From Atopostipes sp964624875 (GTDB taxonomy: Bacteria > Bacillota > Bacilli > Lactobacillales > Carnobacteriaceae_A): a stretch of DNA of 64,000 nt. Below, piece after piece: positions 8,979-15,523 of the stretch. The notes beneath the pieces are model-generated. The model had not been told where the DNA came from and searched no databases. It saw only the letters and a list, made by a program, of their open reading frames with translations. The stretch is taken from assembly GCA_964624875.1 (NCBI GenBank), contig CAZUZA010000001.1:1-64000 (forward strand), read 5' to 3'. How positions within the stretch are numbered: position 1 is the first letter of the stretch; every line of letters begins with the position of its first letter. The position numbers and the translations under genes were made by a program.

Positions 8979-9157
8979 ACATGACGGACATCATGGGTAC
9001 AAACAACAGCACAAAAACTGAGTTTGTATCTGTGATGGCTAAAGCTTTTTGAGATTGATGTTAGCCGCATAGATGAAATAATCTAAGTGGTTACCATTTC
9101 TTACGACCTATTAACGGCACCTATTTAGATTATTGTATCTAAGTGGGTGTTTTTTTT
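8971..9157 (+). promoter_or_regulatory. Transcription attenuator with alternating hairpins (Tyr-type)
   Basis: Seven pairing segments can be read: 1 GTTTGTA 8971-8977; 2 TACAAAC 8998-9004; 3 GTTTGTATCT...GGCTAA 9022-9042; 4 TTAGCCGCATAGAT 9061-9074; 5 ATCTAAGTGG 9081-9090; 6 CACCTATTTAGAT 9118-9130; 7 ATCTAAGTGGGTG 9137-9149, then eight T. Each segment can pair with either neighbour, so 1:2, 3:4 and 5:6 exclude 2:3, 4:5 and 6:7 (the terminator). A ribosome stalled at the Tyr codons leaves segment 1 free (1:2, 3:4, 5:6, read-through). A ribosome reaching the stop covers segment 1 (2:3, 4:5, 6:7, termination). The logic is inferred; the complementarities are seen. Confidence 0.75.
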
Positions 9158-9189
9158 ATTGAACGCATTACAATATAGGAGGAAGAATA

Positions 9190-10143
9190 ATGAGAAGGAC
9201 GATGAAGTTTTTAGGTTTAGCAATTGCTAGTTTATTATTAGTAGCGTGTGGAAATGACAGTGGTTCAACTACAGATGGCGACGATACGGTAAAAGTAGGT
9301 ATTCTACAGTATATGGAACACAATTCCCTCACAGCAGCTAAAGATGGTTTTGTTGATGAATTAGAAAACGCCGGAATAAAAGTGGAATTTGAATTAATGA
9401 ATGCTCAAGGTGATCAGTCGAACTTACAAAGTATGAGTGAGCAATTAAGTGGAAACAATGATTTAATGCTAGCTATTGCAACGCCTGCTGCGCAGTCTCT
9501 TGCGACTGTTGAAAGTGAGAAGCCTATTTTATTTACGGCTGTAACGGACGCAGTAGATGCTGGCTTAGTAAATACGAATGAAGAACCTGGAACAAACTTA
9601 ACAGGTACAAGTGATATGGTCCCTATTGATGAGCAAATTGCGTTATTATTATCTATTATTCCTGATGCAACGAGTATTGGAATTGTATATAATTCAAGTG
9701 AACCAAATTCTGAAATACAAGCAAATTTAGCCATTGAAGCTCTGGAAGCTGCTGGCGTTAATGCAAATGTAGCGACTGTAACAACTACAAATGATGTTCA
9801 ACAAGTGGTGACAAGTATTGCCTCTGAAGTAGATGGTCTTTACATCCCAACAGATAATACATTAGCTAGTACAATGGCAACTGTTGGTGAAATCGCTAAA
9901 GAATACCAACTGCCGGTTGTTGCTGGAGATGCTTCTCAAGTTGAAAATGGTGGTTTAGCAACATACGGAATCAGTTATGAAGAATTAGGACGTCAAACGG
10001 CACGTATGGCTTTAGAAATAATTCAAAATGATGCTTCACCCCAAACATTAGCTGTTGAAACTTCTGATAATTTAGAATTAACAATTAATGAAAAAATGGC
10101 TGAAGCTTTAGGAATTGATCCAAATAGTATTTCAGTCGATTAA
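9190..10143 (+). CDS. ABC transporter substrate-binding lipoprotein, TrpX-type (probably tyrosine)
   Basis: 317-residue lipoprotein with lipobox LLLVAC (Cys20) followed by the ABC_sub_bind fold (Pfam PF04392, TrpX-like): VGILQYMEHNSLTAAKDGF, QSMSEQLSGNNDLMLAIATPAAQ, LTGTSDMVPIDEQIALLLSI, YIPTDNTLAST and GLATYGISYEELGRQTA. It captures the solute outside the membrane for the permease and ATPase encoded immediately downstream (9-base gap, then abutting). The family is usually annotated as tryptophan binding. The Tyr-rich attenuator ahead of the operon makes tyrosine the better guess here. Strongly similar along its whole length to the lone paralogue at 12365. Confidence 0.93.
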   Translation: MRRTMKFLGLAIASLLLVACGNDSGSTTDGDDTVKVGILQYMEHNSLTAAKDGFVDELENAGIKVEFELMNAQGDQSNLQSMSEQLSGNNDLMLAIATPAAQSLATVESEKPILFTAVTDAVDAGLVNTNEEPGTNLTGTSDMVPIDEQIALLLSIIPDATSIGIVYNSSEPNSEIQANLAIEALEAAGVNANVATVTTTNDVQQVVTSIASEVDGLYIPTDNTLASTMATVGEIAKEYQLPVVAGDASQVENGGLATYGISYEELGRQTARMALEIIQNDASPQTLAVETSDNLELTINEKMAEALGIDPNSISVD

Positions 10144-10158
10144 AAGGAGGAAATGAAA

Positions 10159-11064
10159 GTGGCTTTATTATTATCGAGTATATCGCAAGGCTTATTATGG
10201 GCAATTATGGCGATTGGTGTGTACTTAACCATACGGATACTTAACGTTTCAGATTTAACAGCTGAAGGAAGTTTTCCGTTGGGTGCTGCAATTAGTACAG
10301 CTTTAATTATTAACGGTGTTGCACCATGGTTATCTATCATTATTGCAATAGTAGGTGGAATGTTAGCCGGACTTATTTCAGGGTTTTTATACACAAAATG
10401 GAATATCCCTTCCCTTCTTTCAGGAATTATTACAATGACAGGACTGTACTCTATTAACTTAAGAGTAATGGGTAAAGCAAACATAACCTTATTGGGTCAT
10501 CCAACAGTATTTCGAACAGTTGAGAGCTTCGGCTTAAGCAAAACAAATTCTGTTTTACTAGTCGGTTCACTCGCAATAGTAGCTGTCGTCCTGTTCCTGC
10601 ATTTCTTTTTCCATACAGAAGTGGGTTTAGCTATCCGTGCGACTGGTGATAATAGTGAAATGGCTGAAGCAAATGGGATCCGTACGAATGTTACTAAAAT
10701 GATTGGTTACATGTTAGGAAATGGACTTATTGCAATGTCAGGTGCCCTTCTTGCTCAAAACAACGGTTATGCAGATATCAGTATGGGAATTGGAACCATC
10801 GTAATTGGACTTGCTTCAATTATTATTGGTGAAGTCGTTATTCGAAATGTGTCATTAGCAAAACGATTATTGACAATTGTTTTAGGTTCTGTGATTTATC
10901 GACTACTCATTTTATTGGTATTAGAAATGAAAGTTGATCCACAAGACTTAAAATTATTCTCAGCAATCTTATTAGCTCTTGCTTTACGTTTACCTGTAAT
11001 TCAAGAGAAATTCTCAAGAAGATTTGGGAAGAAAACTCTCCCAAAAACAAAGGAGATGAAATAA
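10159..11064 (+). CDS. ABC transporter permease, TrpY-type
   Basis: About 301 residues with 8-9 hydrophobic segments. Branched-chain-type permease (BPD_transp_2 superfamily) that forms the membrane channel for the binding proteins at 9190 and probably 12365. The N-terminal SISQGLLWAIMAIGVYLTIRIL and the GEVAIRATGDN-like segment EVGLAIRATGDNSEMAEANG are typical. Two starts are possible: ATG 10153, only two bases after AGGAGG, and GTG 10159 with an 8-base spacer. I prefer GTG because spacing is normal and the N-terminus then matches the family. Second gene of the operon. Confidence 0.92.
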   Translation: MALLLSSISQGLLWAIMAIGVYLTIRILNVSDLTAEGSFPLGAAISTALIINGVAPWLSIIIAIVGGMLAGLISGFLYTKWNIPSLLSGIITMTGLYSINLRVMGKANITLLGHPTVFRTVESFGLSKTNSVLLVGSLAIVAVVLFLHFFFHTEVGLAIRATGDNSEMAEANGIRTNVTKMIGYMLGNGLIAMSGALLAQNNGYADISMGIGTIVIGLASIIIGEVVIRNVSLAKRLLTIVLGSVIYRLLILLVLEMKVDPQDLKLFSAILLALALRLPVIQEKFSRRFGKKTLPKTKEMK

Positions 11065-11868
11065 ATGACGACGCCTGCTTTAAAACTAAAACAAATTAAT
11101 AAAACTTTTGAAATGGGAACAGTTAACGAAAACCACGTTTTAAAAAACCTTGACTTTACAGTGAATAAAGGTGATTTTATAACTGTAATTGGTGGGAACG
11201 GTGCGGGGAAATCGACCTTGTTGAATACAATTGCCGGTAGTTTCCCAGTCGACAGTGGTCAAATCCAGTTAGACGGCCAAGATATAACAAATCTGAAAGC
11301 CTATGCTCGCGCTTCAAATATTAGCCGTGTTTTCCAAGACTCTAAAATGGGAACAGCCTCTCGCTTAACTATTGAAGAAAACTTGTCTATCGCGTTAAAA
11401 CGTGGCCAAAAACGTGGTTTGAATTATGGTATTCGTAAAGAACAAAGAGAATTATTTCAACAAGAACTGATTCAACTTGATTTAGGTTTAGAAAATCGAT
11501 TAAAAACAGATGCTGGTCTCTTGTCTGGTGGTCAAAGACAAGCGTTAACACTATTAATGGCAACGATTGTTACACCCAAGCTCTTATTATTAGATGAGCA
11601 TACAGCAGCACTAGACCCTAAAACGAGTGAAATGGTTCTAGATATAACAGATAAAATTGTTAATGAGAAAAAGATTACGACTTTAATGATTACACATAGT
11701 ATGGATCAGGCTTTAACTTATGGAAATCGCCTAATCATGATGAATCAAGGTCAGATTGTTGTTGACGTGTCTGGCGAAGAAAAAGAACAACTATCTGTCA
11801 ACGATTTGCTGAAACTCTTTAAAGAACGTAGCGGAACAGACGCAACGGAAGATGCGATGTTACTCTAA
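11065..11868 (+). CDS. ABC transporter ATP-binding protein, TrpZ-type
   Basis: 267-residue cytoplasmic ATPase powering the importer. Walker A GGNGAGKST near residue 43, Q-loop region RVFQDSKMG, signature LSGGQRQALTL, Walker B LLLLDEHTAALD, switch His in MITHSMDQAL. The ATG directly abuts the permease stop codon, indicating translational coupling, with AAAGGAGA inside the permease 3' end. A terminator follows at 11879, so the operon is binding protein, permease, ATPase. The binding protein at 12365 has no ATPase or permease of its own and probably uses these. Confidence 0.95.
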   Translation: MTTPALKLKQINKTFEMGTVNENHVLKNLDFTVNKGDFITVIGGNGAGKSTLLNTIAGSFPVDSGQIQLDGQDITNLKAYARASNISRVFQDSKMGTASRLTIEENLSIALKRGQKRGLNYGIRKEQRELFQQELIQLDLGLENRLKTDAGLLSGGQRQALTLLMATIVTPKLLLLDEHTAALDPKTSEMVLDITDKIVNEKKITTLMITHSMDQALTYGNRLIMMNQGQIVVDVSGEEKEQLSVNDLLKLFKERSGTDATEDAMLL

Positions 11869-11878
11869 ATATTAGGAT

Positions 11879-11914
11879 AGCCAACCTTTCTATGAATGCA
11901 TTGGTTGGCTTTTT
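11879..11914 (+). terminator. Terminator of the Tyr-type transporter operon
   Basis: AGCCAACC (11879-11886) / GGTTGGCT (11903-11910) followed by TTTTT. Confidence 0.85.
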
Positions 11915-12033
11915 AGTTGTCATTCTGCTCTACTTCACATAGTATTTTATAAAGAAATTTCATTATAGAATGCTATGTTATAAGGCTTTACATGCTTTAC
12001 AAAATGAACATTAAAGAAAAATTAGAAAATAGA

Positions 12034-12062
12034 TTGACATTCTCATCTAAACAGTATAAAGT
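12034..12062 (+). promoter_or_regulatory. Promoter of the Phe-type leader/binding-protein unit
   Basis: A perfect TTGACA at 12034-12039 is followed by TATAAA (12055-12060, 15-base spacer) or TAAAGT (12057-12062, 17-base spacer), about 30 bases before the leader ATG. The region between the operon terminator (11914) and this promoter shows no other feature. Confidence 0.6.
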
Positions 12063-12092
12063 ATATTTATTCAACAAATAGGAGTGAAGGAC

Positions 12093-12155
12093 ATGTTAGC
12101 AAATAAACAGTTAAATAAAACAAACAACTTATTCTTCTTTAGCTTTTTTAGATAG
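12093..12155 (+). CDS. Phe-rich leader peptide of the lone binding-protein gene
   Basis: ORF of 20 codons (ATG 12093, TAG 12153) with a good AGGAG site 8 bases upstream. It ends NNLFFFSFFR: five Phe codons (12132, 12135, 12138, 12144, 12147) in the last seven residues. It is clearly homologous to the Tyr leader at 8907 (shared ML-x-NK start, aromatic-Ser-aromatic-aromatic-Arg ending), yet every Tyr position is Phe. The stop lies directly ahead of the first attenuator arm (12157). Interpreted as the sensor of charged tRNA-Phe in a ribosome-mediated attenuator; inferred from architecture. Confidence 0.78.
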   Translation: MLANKQLNKTNNLFFFSFFR

Positions 12156-12156
12156 A

Positions 12157-12335
12157 GTTTGTAAACATGACCGACATCCATGGATACAAACACAAACAAA
12201 TTTGAGTTTGTATCTATAAGGCTAAAGCTTTTTGAGTGATTAAAGAAGCCGCATAGATAAAATAATCTAAGCGGTTAAATACAGAACTTTTTCAGACACC
12301 CCTTTAGATTAGTTTATCTAAACGAGGTGTTTTTT
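12157..12335 (+). promoter_or_regulatory. Transcription attenuator with alternating hairpins (Phe-type)
   Basis: Same seven-segment chain as at 8971: 1 GTTTGTA 12157-12163; 2 TACAAAC 12185-12191; 3 GTTTGTATCTAT...GGCT 12206-12223; 4 AGCCGCATAGATA 12247-12259; 5 ATCTAAGCGG 12265-12274; 6 CACCCCTTTAGAT 12297-12309; 7 ATCTAAACGAGGTG 12316-12329, then six T. The 4:5 pair is CCGC/GCGG here against CCGC/GTGG in the Tyr leader, a G-C to G-U change that keeps pairing. Stalling at Phe codons frees segment 1 and, by the same parity argument, favours the 5:6 antiterminator. Confidence 0.77.
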
Positions 12336-12364
12336 ATTTACTCGCAAAAACAAAGGAGGAAATA

Positions 12365-13318
12365 ATGATGAAAAAATTAGTCAAAGTAATGGGAATTGGA
12401 TTAATTGGGTTAGTATTAGCAGCGTGTGGTGCTCAAAATGATGCCACTTCTAAAGATGGTAAAGTGAATATTGGTATTTTACAATTTATGGAACACAACT
12501 CTTTACAAGCTGCACGTGATGGTTTCGTCGCTGAACTTGAAGAAGCAGGTTTAGAAGTCAATATAGAAGATATGAACTCTCAAGGTGATCAATCTAACTT
12601 ACAAAGTATGAGTGAACAACTTACGGGTAATAACGATTTAATCCTAGCGATTGCAACACCTGCTGCTCAAGCACTAGCAACTACCGAAGACACAAAACCA
12701 ATCTTATTCACAGCTGTTACAGATGCTGAAGATGCTGGTTTAGTTGAATCAAATGAAGCACCTGGAATGAACTTAACGGGTACAAGTGATATGGTGCCAA
12801 TCGAAGAACAAATTGCTCTCCTCCTTTCAATCGTACCTGACGCTGAAACAATTGGTATCGCATATAACTCAAGTGAGCCAAACTCAAAAATTCAAGCTGA
12901 CTTAGCTATTGCTGAACTTGAAGCAAACGGTGTGAAAGTTGAAGTTGCTACTGTAACATCAACAAATGATGTCCAGCAAGTATTCACTAGCTTAGCTGAA
13001 AACGTGGACGGCATTTACTTACCAACAGATAACACAATGGCTAGTACAATGGCAATCATTGGTGAAATTGCGATTGACTACCAACTACCGATTGTAGCTG
13101 GAGCAGGCGCAATGGTTGAAGATGGTGGACTGGCAACTTATGGTATTAACTATGAAGACTTAGGACGTCAAACGGCCAAAATCGCTTTACGTATTTTACA
13201 AGACGGTGAAGATCCAGCTGAGATTGCTGTAGAAACATCTACAAATTTAGAACTCGTTATTAACGAAGAAATGGCTGAAGCACTAGGTATTGATCCAGCA
13301 AGTATTTCAGTAGACTAA
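12365..13318 (+). CDS. Lone ABC substrate-binding lipoprotein, TrpX-type (probably phenylalanine)
   Basis: 317 residues, lipobox LVLAAC (Cys21), and the same ABC_sub_bind fold as the protein at 9190 (NIGILQFMEHNSLQAARDGF, QSMSEQLTGNNDLILAIATPAAQ, LTGTSDMVPIEEQIALLLSI, GLATYGINYEDLGRQTAKI). It has its own promoter, its own Phe-rich attenuator and its own terminator, and no permease or ATPase follows. I infer that it delivers phenylalanine to the permease/ATPase pair at 10159-11868, giving one transporter two independently regulated specificities. Ligand identity rests on the leader codons only. ATGATG allows a start one codon later. Confidence 0.9.
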   Translation: MMKKLVKVMGIGLIGLVLAACGAQNDATSKDGKVNIGILQFMEHNSLQAARDGFVAELEEAGLEVNIEDMNSQGDQSNLQSMSEQLTGNNDLILAIATPAAQALATTEDTKPILFTAVTDAEDAGLVESNEAPGMNLTGTSDMVPIEEQIALLLSIVPDAETIGIAYNSSEPNSKIQADLAIAELEANGVKVEVATVTSTNDVQQVFTSLAENVDGIYLPTDNTMASTMAIIGEIAIDYQLPIVAGAGAMVEDGGLATYGINYEDLGRQTAKIALRILQDGEDPAEIAVETSTNLELVINEEMAEALGIDPASISVD

Positions 13319-13331
13319 TACAATGCAAAAA

Positions 13332-13375
13332 AACTTCTATCCTTCTCATTATTTTGAGAAAAGATAGAAGTTTTC
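13332..13375 (+). terminator. Terminator of the Phe-type binding-protein gene
   Basis: AACTTCTATC (13332-13341) / GATAGAAGTT (13363-13372), then TTTTCTTTTT overlapping the second arm. Confidence 0.85.
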
Positions 13376-13483
13376 TTTTTATTTATAGTTTATTTTTTTG
13401 ACATGCGAAATTCATCTGTTTCTGTATAAACTGATGTTGCTTGCTGGACTTCCAGTGCATTTTGTTGACTGGCAATTCCTATT

Positions 13484-13510
13484 ATTCTTTTAGTTAAATT
13501 GAATTATTAT
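13484..13510 (+). repeat. 27-bp direct repeat, copy 1
   Basis: The 27-base AT-rich sequence beginning ATTCTTTTAGTT is identical to 13852-13878. The two copies bracket the 42-bp tandem array and a hairpin, 368 bases apart. To its left, the minus strand keeps a short open stretch ending in a stop at 13390 that may be the tail of a lost gene. Confidence 0.85.
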
Positions 13511-13523
13511 CGACTTACTGTCG

Positions 13524-13745
13524 TTTCGCTTGTCGGATACTACGATATACGGCTCCTTACAGCTGTATCACTCACTGGATACTGCGGGATACAGTGACTT
13601 ACAGTACTATCACTCACCGGATACTACCGTATACAGCTCCTTTCAGCTGTATCGCTCAACGGATACTACCGTATACGGCAACTCTCAGTCGTATCACTCA
13701 CTGGATACTACCGAATTCGGCGATTTTCTGCAATTCAATCACTGA
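13524..13745 (+). repeat. 42-bp tandem repeat array, five units plus a partial
   Basis: Units start at 13524, 13566, 13608, 13650 and 13692, with a fragment at 13734. The shared core is TATCACTCACTGGATACTAC followed by CGTATACGGC and a TACAGCTG-type end. Unit length is a multiple of three, so frames stay open by periodicity (14-residue repeats such as YHSLDTTVYG). No ribosome site precedes any of these frames, so I treat the array as non-coding. Divergence between units indicates it is not recent. Confidence 0.85.
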
Positions 13746-13818
13746 CAACTACTCGCTCTTCTCTAAACAACAATGTCGATTTTCAGCGAAAATCTTCCTT
13801 TTATCTTTAAACAAGGAA

Positions 13819-13845
13819 AAGCGTATGCCATTGCGGCATACGCTT
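13819..13845. repeat. Perfect 11-bp stem hairpin
   Basis: AAGCGTATGCC (13819-13829), loop of five, GGCATACGCTT (13835-13845). No T run follows on plus; on minus TTTTCC follows, so it may be an old leftward terminator. Confidence 0.6.
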
Positions 13846-13851
13846 CAAATC

Positions 13852-13878
13852 ATTCTTTTAGTTAAATTGAATTATTAT
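13852..13878 (+). repeat. 27-bp direct repeat, copy 2
   Basis: Identical to 13484-13510. Confidence 0.85.
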
Positions 13879-13912
13879 TGATTTCATCAACACGCCAAAA
13901 AATCAGCACCCA

Positions 13913-13967
13913 TTTACAGTACATTCGTTTAAACATGAACGGTGTTTATTGTTTTATATATACATTA
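13913..13967 (+). repeat. 55-base contig-end duplicate (left of gap)
   Basis: These 55 bases, beginning TTTACAGTACATTCG, are repeated exactly at 14068-14122 on the other side of the 100-N gap. This is the signature of two contigs overlapping by one k-mer that were not merged. Confidence 0.9.
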
Positions 13968-14067
13968 NNNNNNNNNNNNNNNNNNNNNNNNNNNNNNNNN
14001 NNNNNNNNNNNNNNNNNNNNNNNNNNNNNNNNNNNNNNNNNNNNNNNNNNNNNNNNNNNNNNNNNNN
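13968..14067. other. Spurious assembly gap (100 N)
   Basis: Flanked by the same 55 bases on both sides; collapsing 13968-14122 onto the left copy would close it. The frames that appear to run through it (three short plus-strand ORFs) are artefacts. Confidence 0.9.
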
Positions 14068-14122
14068 TTTACAGTACATTCGTTTAAACATGAACGGTGT
14101 TTATTGTTTTATATATACATTA
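14068..14122 (+). repeat. 55-base contig-end duplicate (right of gap)
   Basis: Exact copy of 13913-13967. The 3' end of the pepV remnant falls inside it. Confidence 0.9.
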
Positions 14123-14580
14123 CCAGGTAATAACGGACCAAATGCAACAATGTGTTCCATTGCTCGAGCGTATGTTGCTCCACCACTTAGACGTGGTTCT
14201 GACTCCATATCTCCTGAAACTTTTTGATAAGCACTCATTAAGCTCTTAACAAGTTCCGAGTCACGCTCAAGATAAACAGGTGGTAAATAATCATAATCTT
14301 TTACTTCTACTTGAAGATTTTTTCCAACTTCTTTAAGACCTTCATCAATAAATTCTTTTGAATAACTAACTGGGAAACGCATATCAATTCCAACTTTTTG
14401 AGAAGTCGATGTAAATTCTGCACTTCCTACCGTTAACATTAACTTTCCAGAAGCTTCATCTTCAACGACACCATAGATGCCTTCTCCATTTTCATCTAGC
14501 ACACTATCAACTGCGATTAAGTCTGCTAAATCTTTTTGATATGCTGGAAATAAATCATCAATGATTTATTTTGTTTCCAT
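14101..14580 (-). pseudogene. pepV: Decayed dipeptidase PepV (M20 family)
   Basis: A start with an AGGAG site at 14580 gives METK, then a TAA. The same frame continues IIDDLFPAYQKDLADLIAVD and SVLDE, a PepV N-terminus. It then jumps without a frame change to the PepV C-terminal region (GIYGVVEDE, VGIDMRFPVSYSKE, PPVYLERDSELVKSLMSAYQ, SGGATYARAMEHIVAFG). Roughly residues 30-320, including the metal-binding catalytic core, are missing. The C-terminal end after PLLPG is also lost. So there are three lesions: an early stop, a large internal in-frame deletion and a 3' truncation. It can no longer be a dipeptidase. Confidence 0.88.
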
Positions 14581-14695
14581 TATCATTCACTCTCCTAAAA
14601 TATATTTTTTTAAATGTTGTTAACAAAATAAACATGCAAAAACACCAATATTCCAAGTGTTACCGAAATACTGTTGTTCTTGTTTTAAAATGAGA

Positions 14696-15523
14696 CTAAA
14701 TCTTATCGTCTCTATAATAAATATTCCCTATGTCTTTAGGGTCATTCGGTAGCCATGATTTGCGCATTCTTGCCGAATAAATCGTTGCATTTCTAGATAA
14801 AGATTGTGCACGTCTTGAGGCAGGAATTTTATCATCTGTTCCTTCTAATATCGCTTTAGCTAGCTGAATATTATTGTCTAAAACAACCTTATCTAACTCG
14901 TATGTCTCGTGATTGACTAAGACACGATCATATAAATGACTATAACCACTTAAAGCAACCATTGCATCATAATGGTCTTGCATTGGAGAACTATTGTCAA
15001 AGACCATTAATGTTGGATGAGATACCGCATCACCAAAAATAGCCATACGCTCTTCCGGTAAAATAAAGACCATGCTTCCCGCACTATGACCTGGTAAATT
15101 AAATGGTAAGATAGTTAACCCACCTAAGTCAAATGTCATGTCCTCTGTAAGAGGGAGATATGGTTCAGTGCGTGGGTCAATCCATAAATCAGGATTCTCA
15201 ATAAATCCATCTCCAGCTCTTACAAGCATTAGCTTTCTACGTAACTCTGTTTGCCCTTGAGAAATACTCATTTCAAAATCTTGTTCATTCAAATACGCTT
15301 CATCGAATTGTACTGCTCCTCCGAGGTGATCTGGGTGCCCATGAGATAGGACTAAAGTAACAGGTAAATCCGTAATCGATTCTACAACAGCTTTTAAGTC
15401 CCCGTACCCCCAACCTGCATCCAGCAAAACAGCTTTATCTTCGCCTATAATTAAATAACAACAAACATAAGGCATAGAGATTCGGTATATACGTTTTGTA
15501 ACTTTTTTTACGTGAAAATTCAC
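14696..15523 (-). CDS. MBL-fold metallohydrolase
   Basis: Zinc-dependent hydrolase of the glyoxalase II-like MBL superfamily, about 275 residues, cytoplasmic (no signal). The HxHxDH motif is SHGHPDHLGG. Further ligands are PGHSAGS (His), FGDAVSHP (Asp) and VNHETYEL (His). Substrate unknown: such proteins act on thioesters, lactones or phosphodiesters. I prefer the GTG start at 15523, which has GGAG 9 bases upstream; an ATG at 15538 would add five residues with no ribosome site. Stands alone between the pepV remnant and a leftward terminator. Confidence 0.9.
   Translation of the reverse strand: MNFHVKKVTKRIYRISMPYVCCYLIIGEDKAVLLDAGWGYGDLKAVVESITDLPVTLVLSHGHPDHLGGAVQFDEAYLNEQDFEMSISQGQTELRRKLMLVRAGDGFIENPDLWIDPRTEPYLPLTEDMTFDLGGLTILPFNLPGHSAGSMVFILPEERMAIFGDAVSHPTLMVFDNSSPMQDHYDAMVALSGYSHLYDRVLVNHETYELDKVVLDNNIQLAKAILEGTDDKIPASRRAQSLSRNATIYSARMRKSWLPNDPKDIGNIYYRDDKI

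Noticed and set aside
8907..9157. T-box riboswitch (Tyr) upstream of the transporter
   Set aside because: AAGTGGTTACC loosely recalls the T-box TGGNACCGCG, but the Phe copy has AAGCGGTTAAAT, which lacks UGGN. The difference is explained by pairing in hairpin 4:5. The long stem I with specifier loop and the AG-bulge/GNUG motifs are missing, whereas a translated Tyr- or Phe-rich ORF is present in both.
13530..13745. 71-codon plus-strand ORF encoding 14-residue repeats
   Set aside because: It starts at TTG without a ribosome site and exists only because the 42-bp unit is divisible by three; an alternative frame is open as well for the same reason.
13524..13745. CRISPR array
   Set aside because: Units are contiguous 42-mers without unique spacers, diverged from each other, and no cas genes are present.
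13484..13878. Insertion sequence or MITE bounded by the 27-bp repeats
   Set aside because: No transposase, no terminal inverted repeats at the boundaries, and 27 bp is too long for a typical target duplication; kept only as a direct repeat.
13878..14227. Plus-strand ORFs running through the N run
   Set aside because: They translate undetermined bases and a duplicated contig end; the right part is antisense to the pepV remnant.
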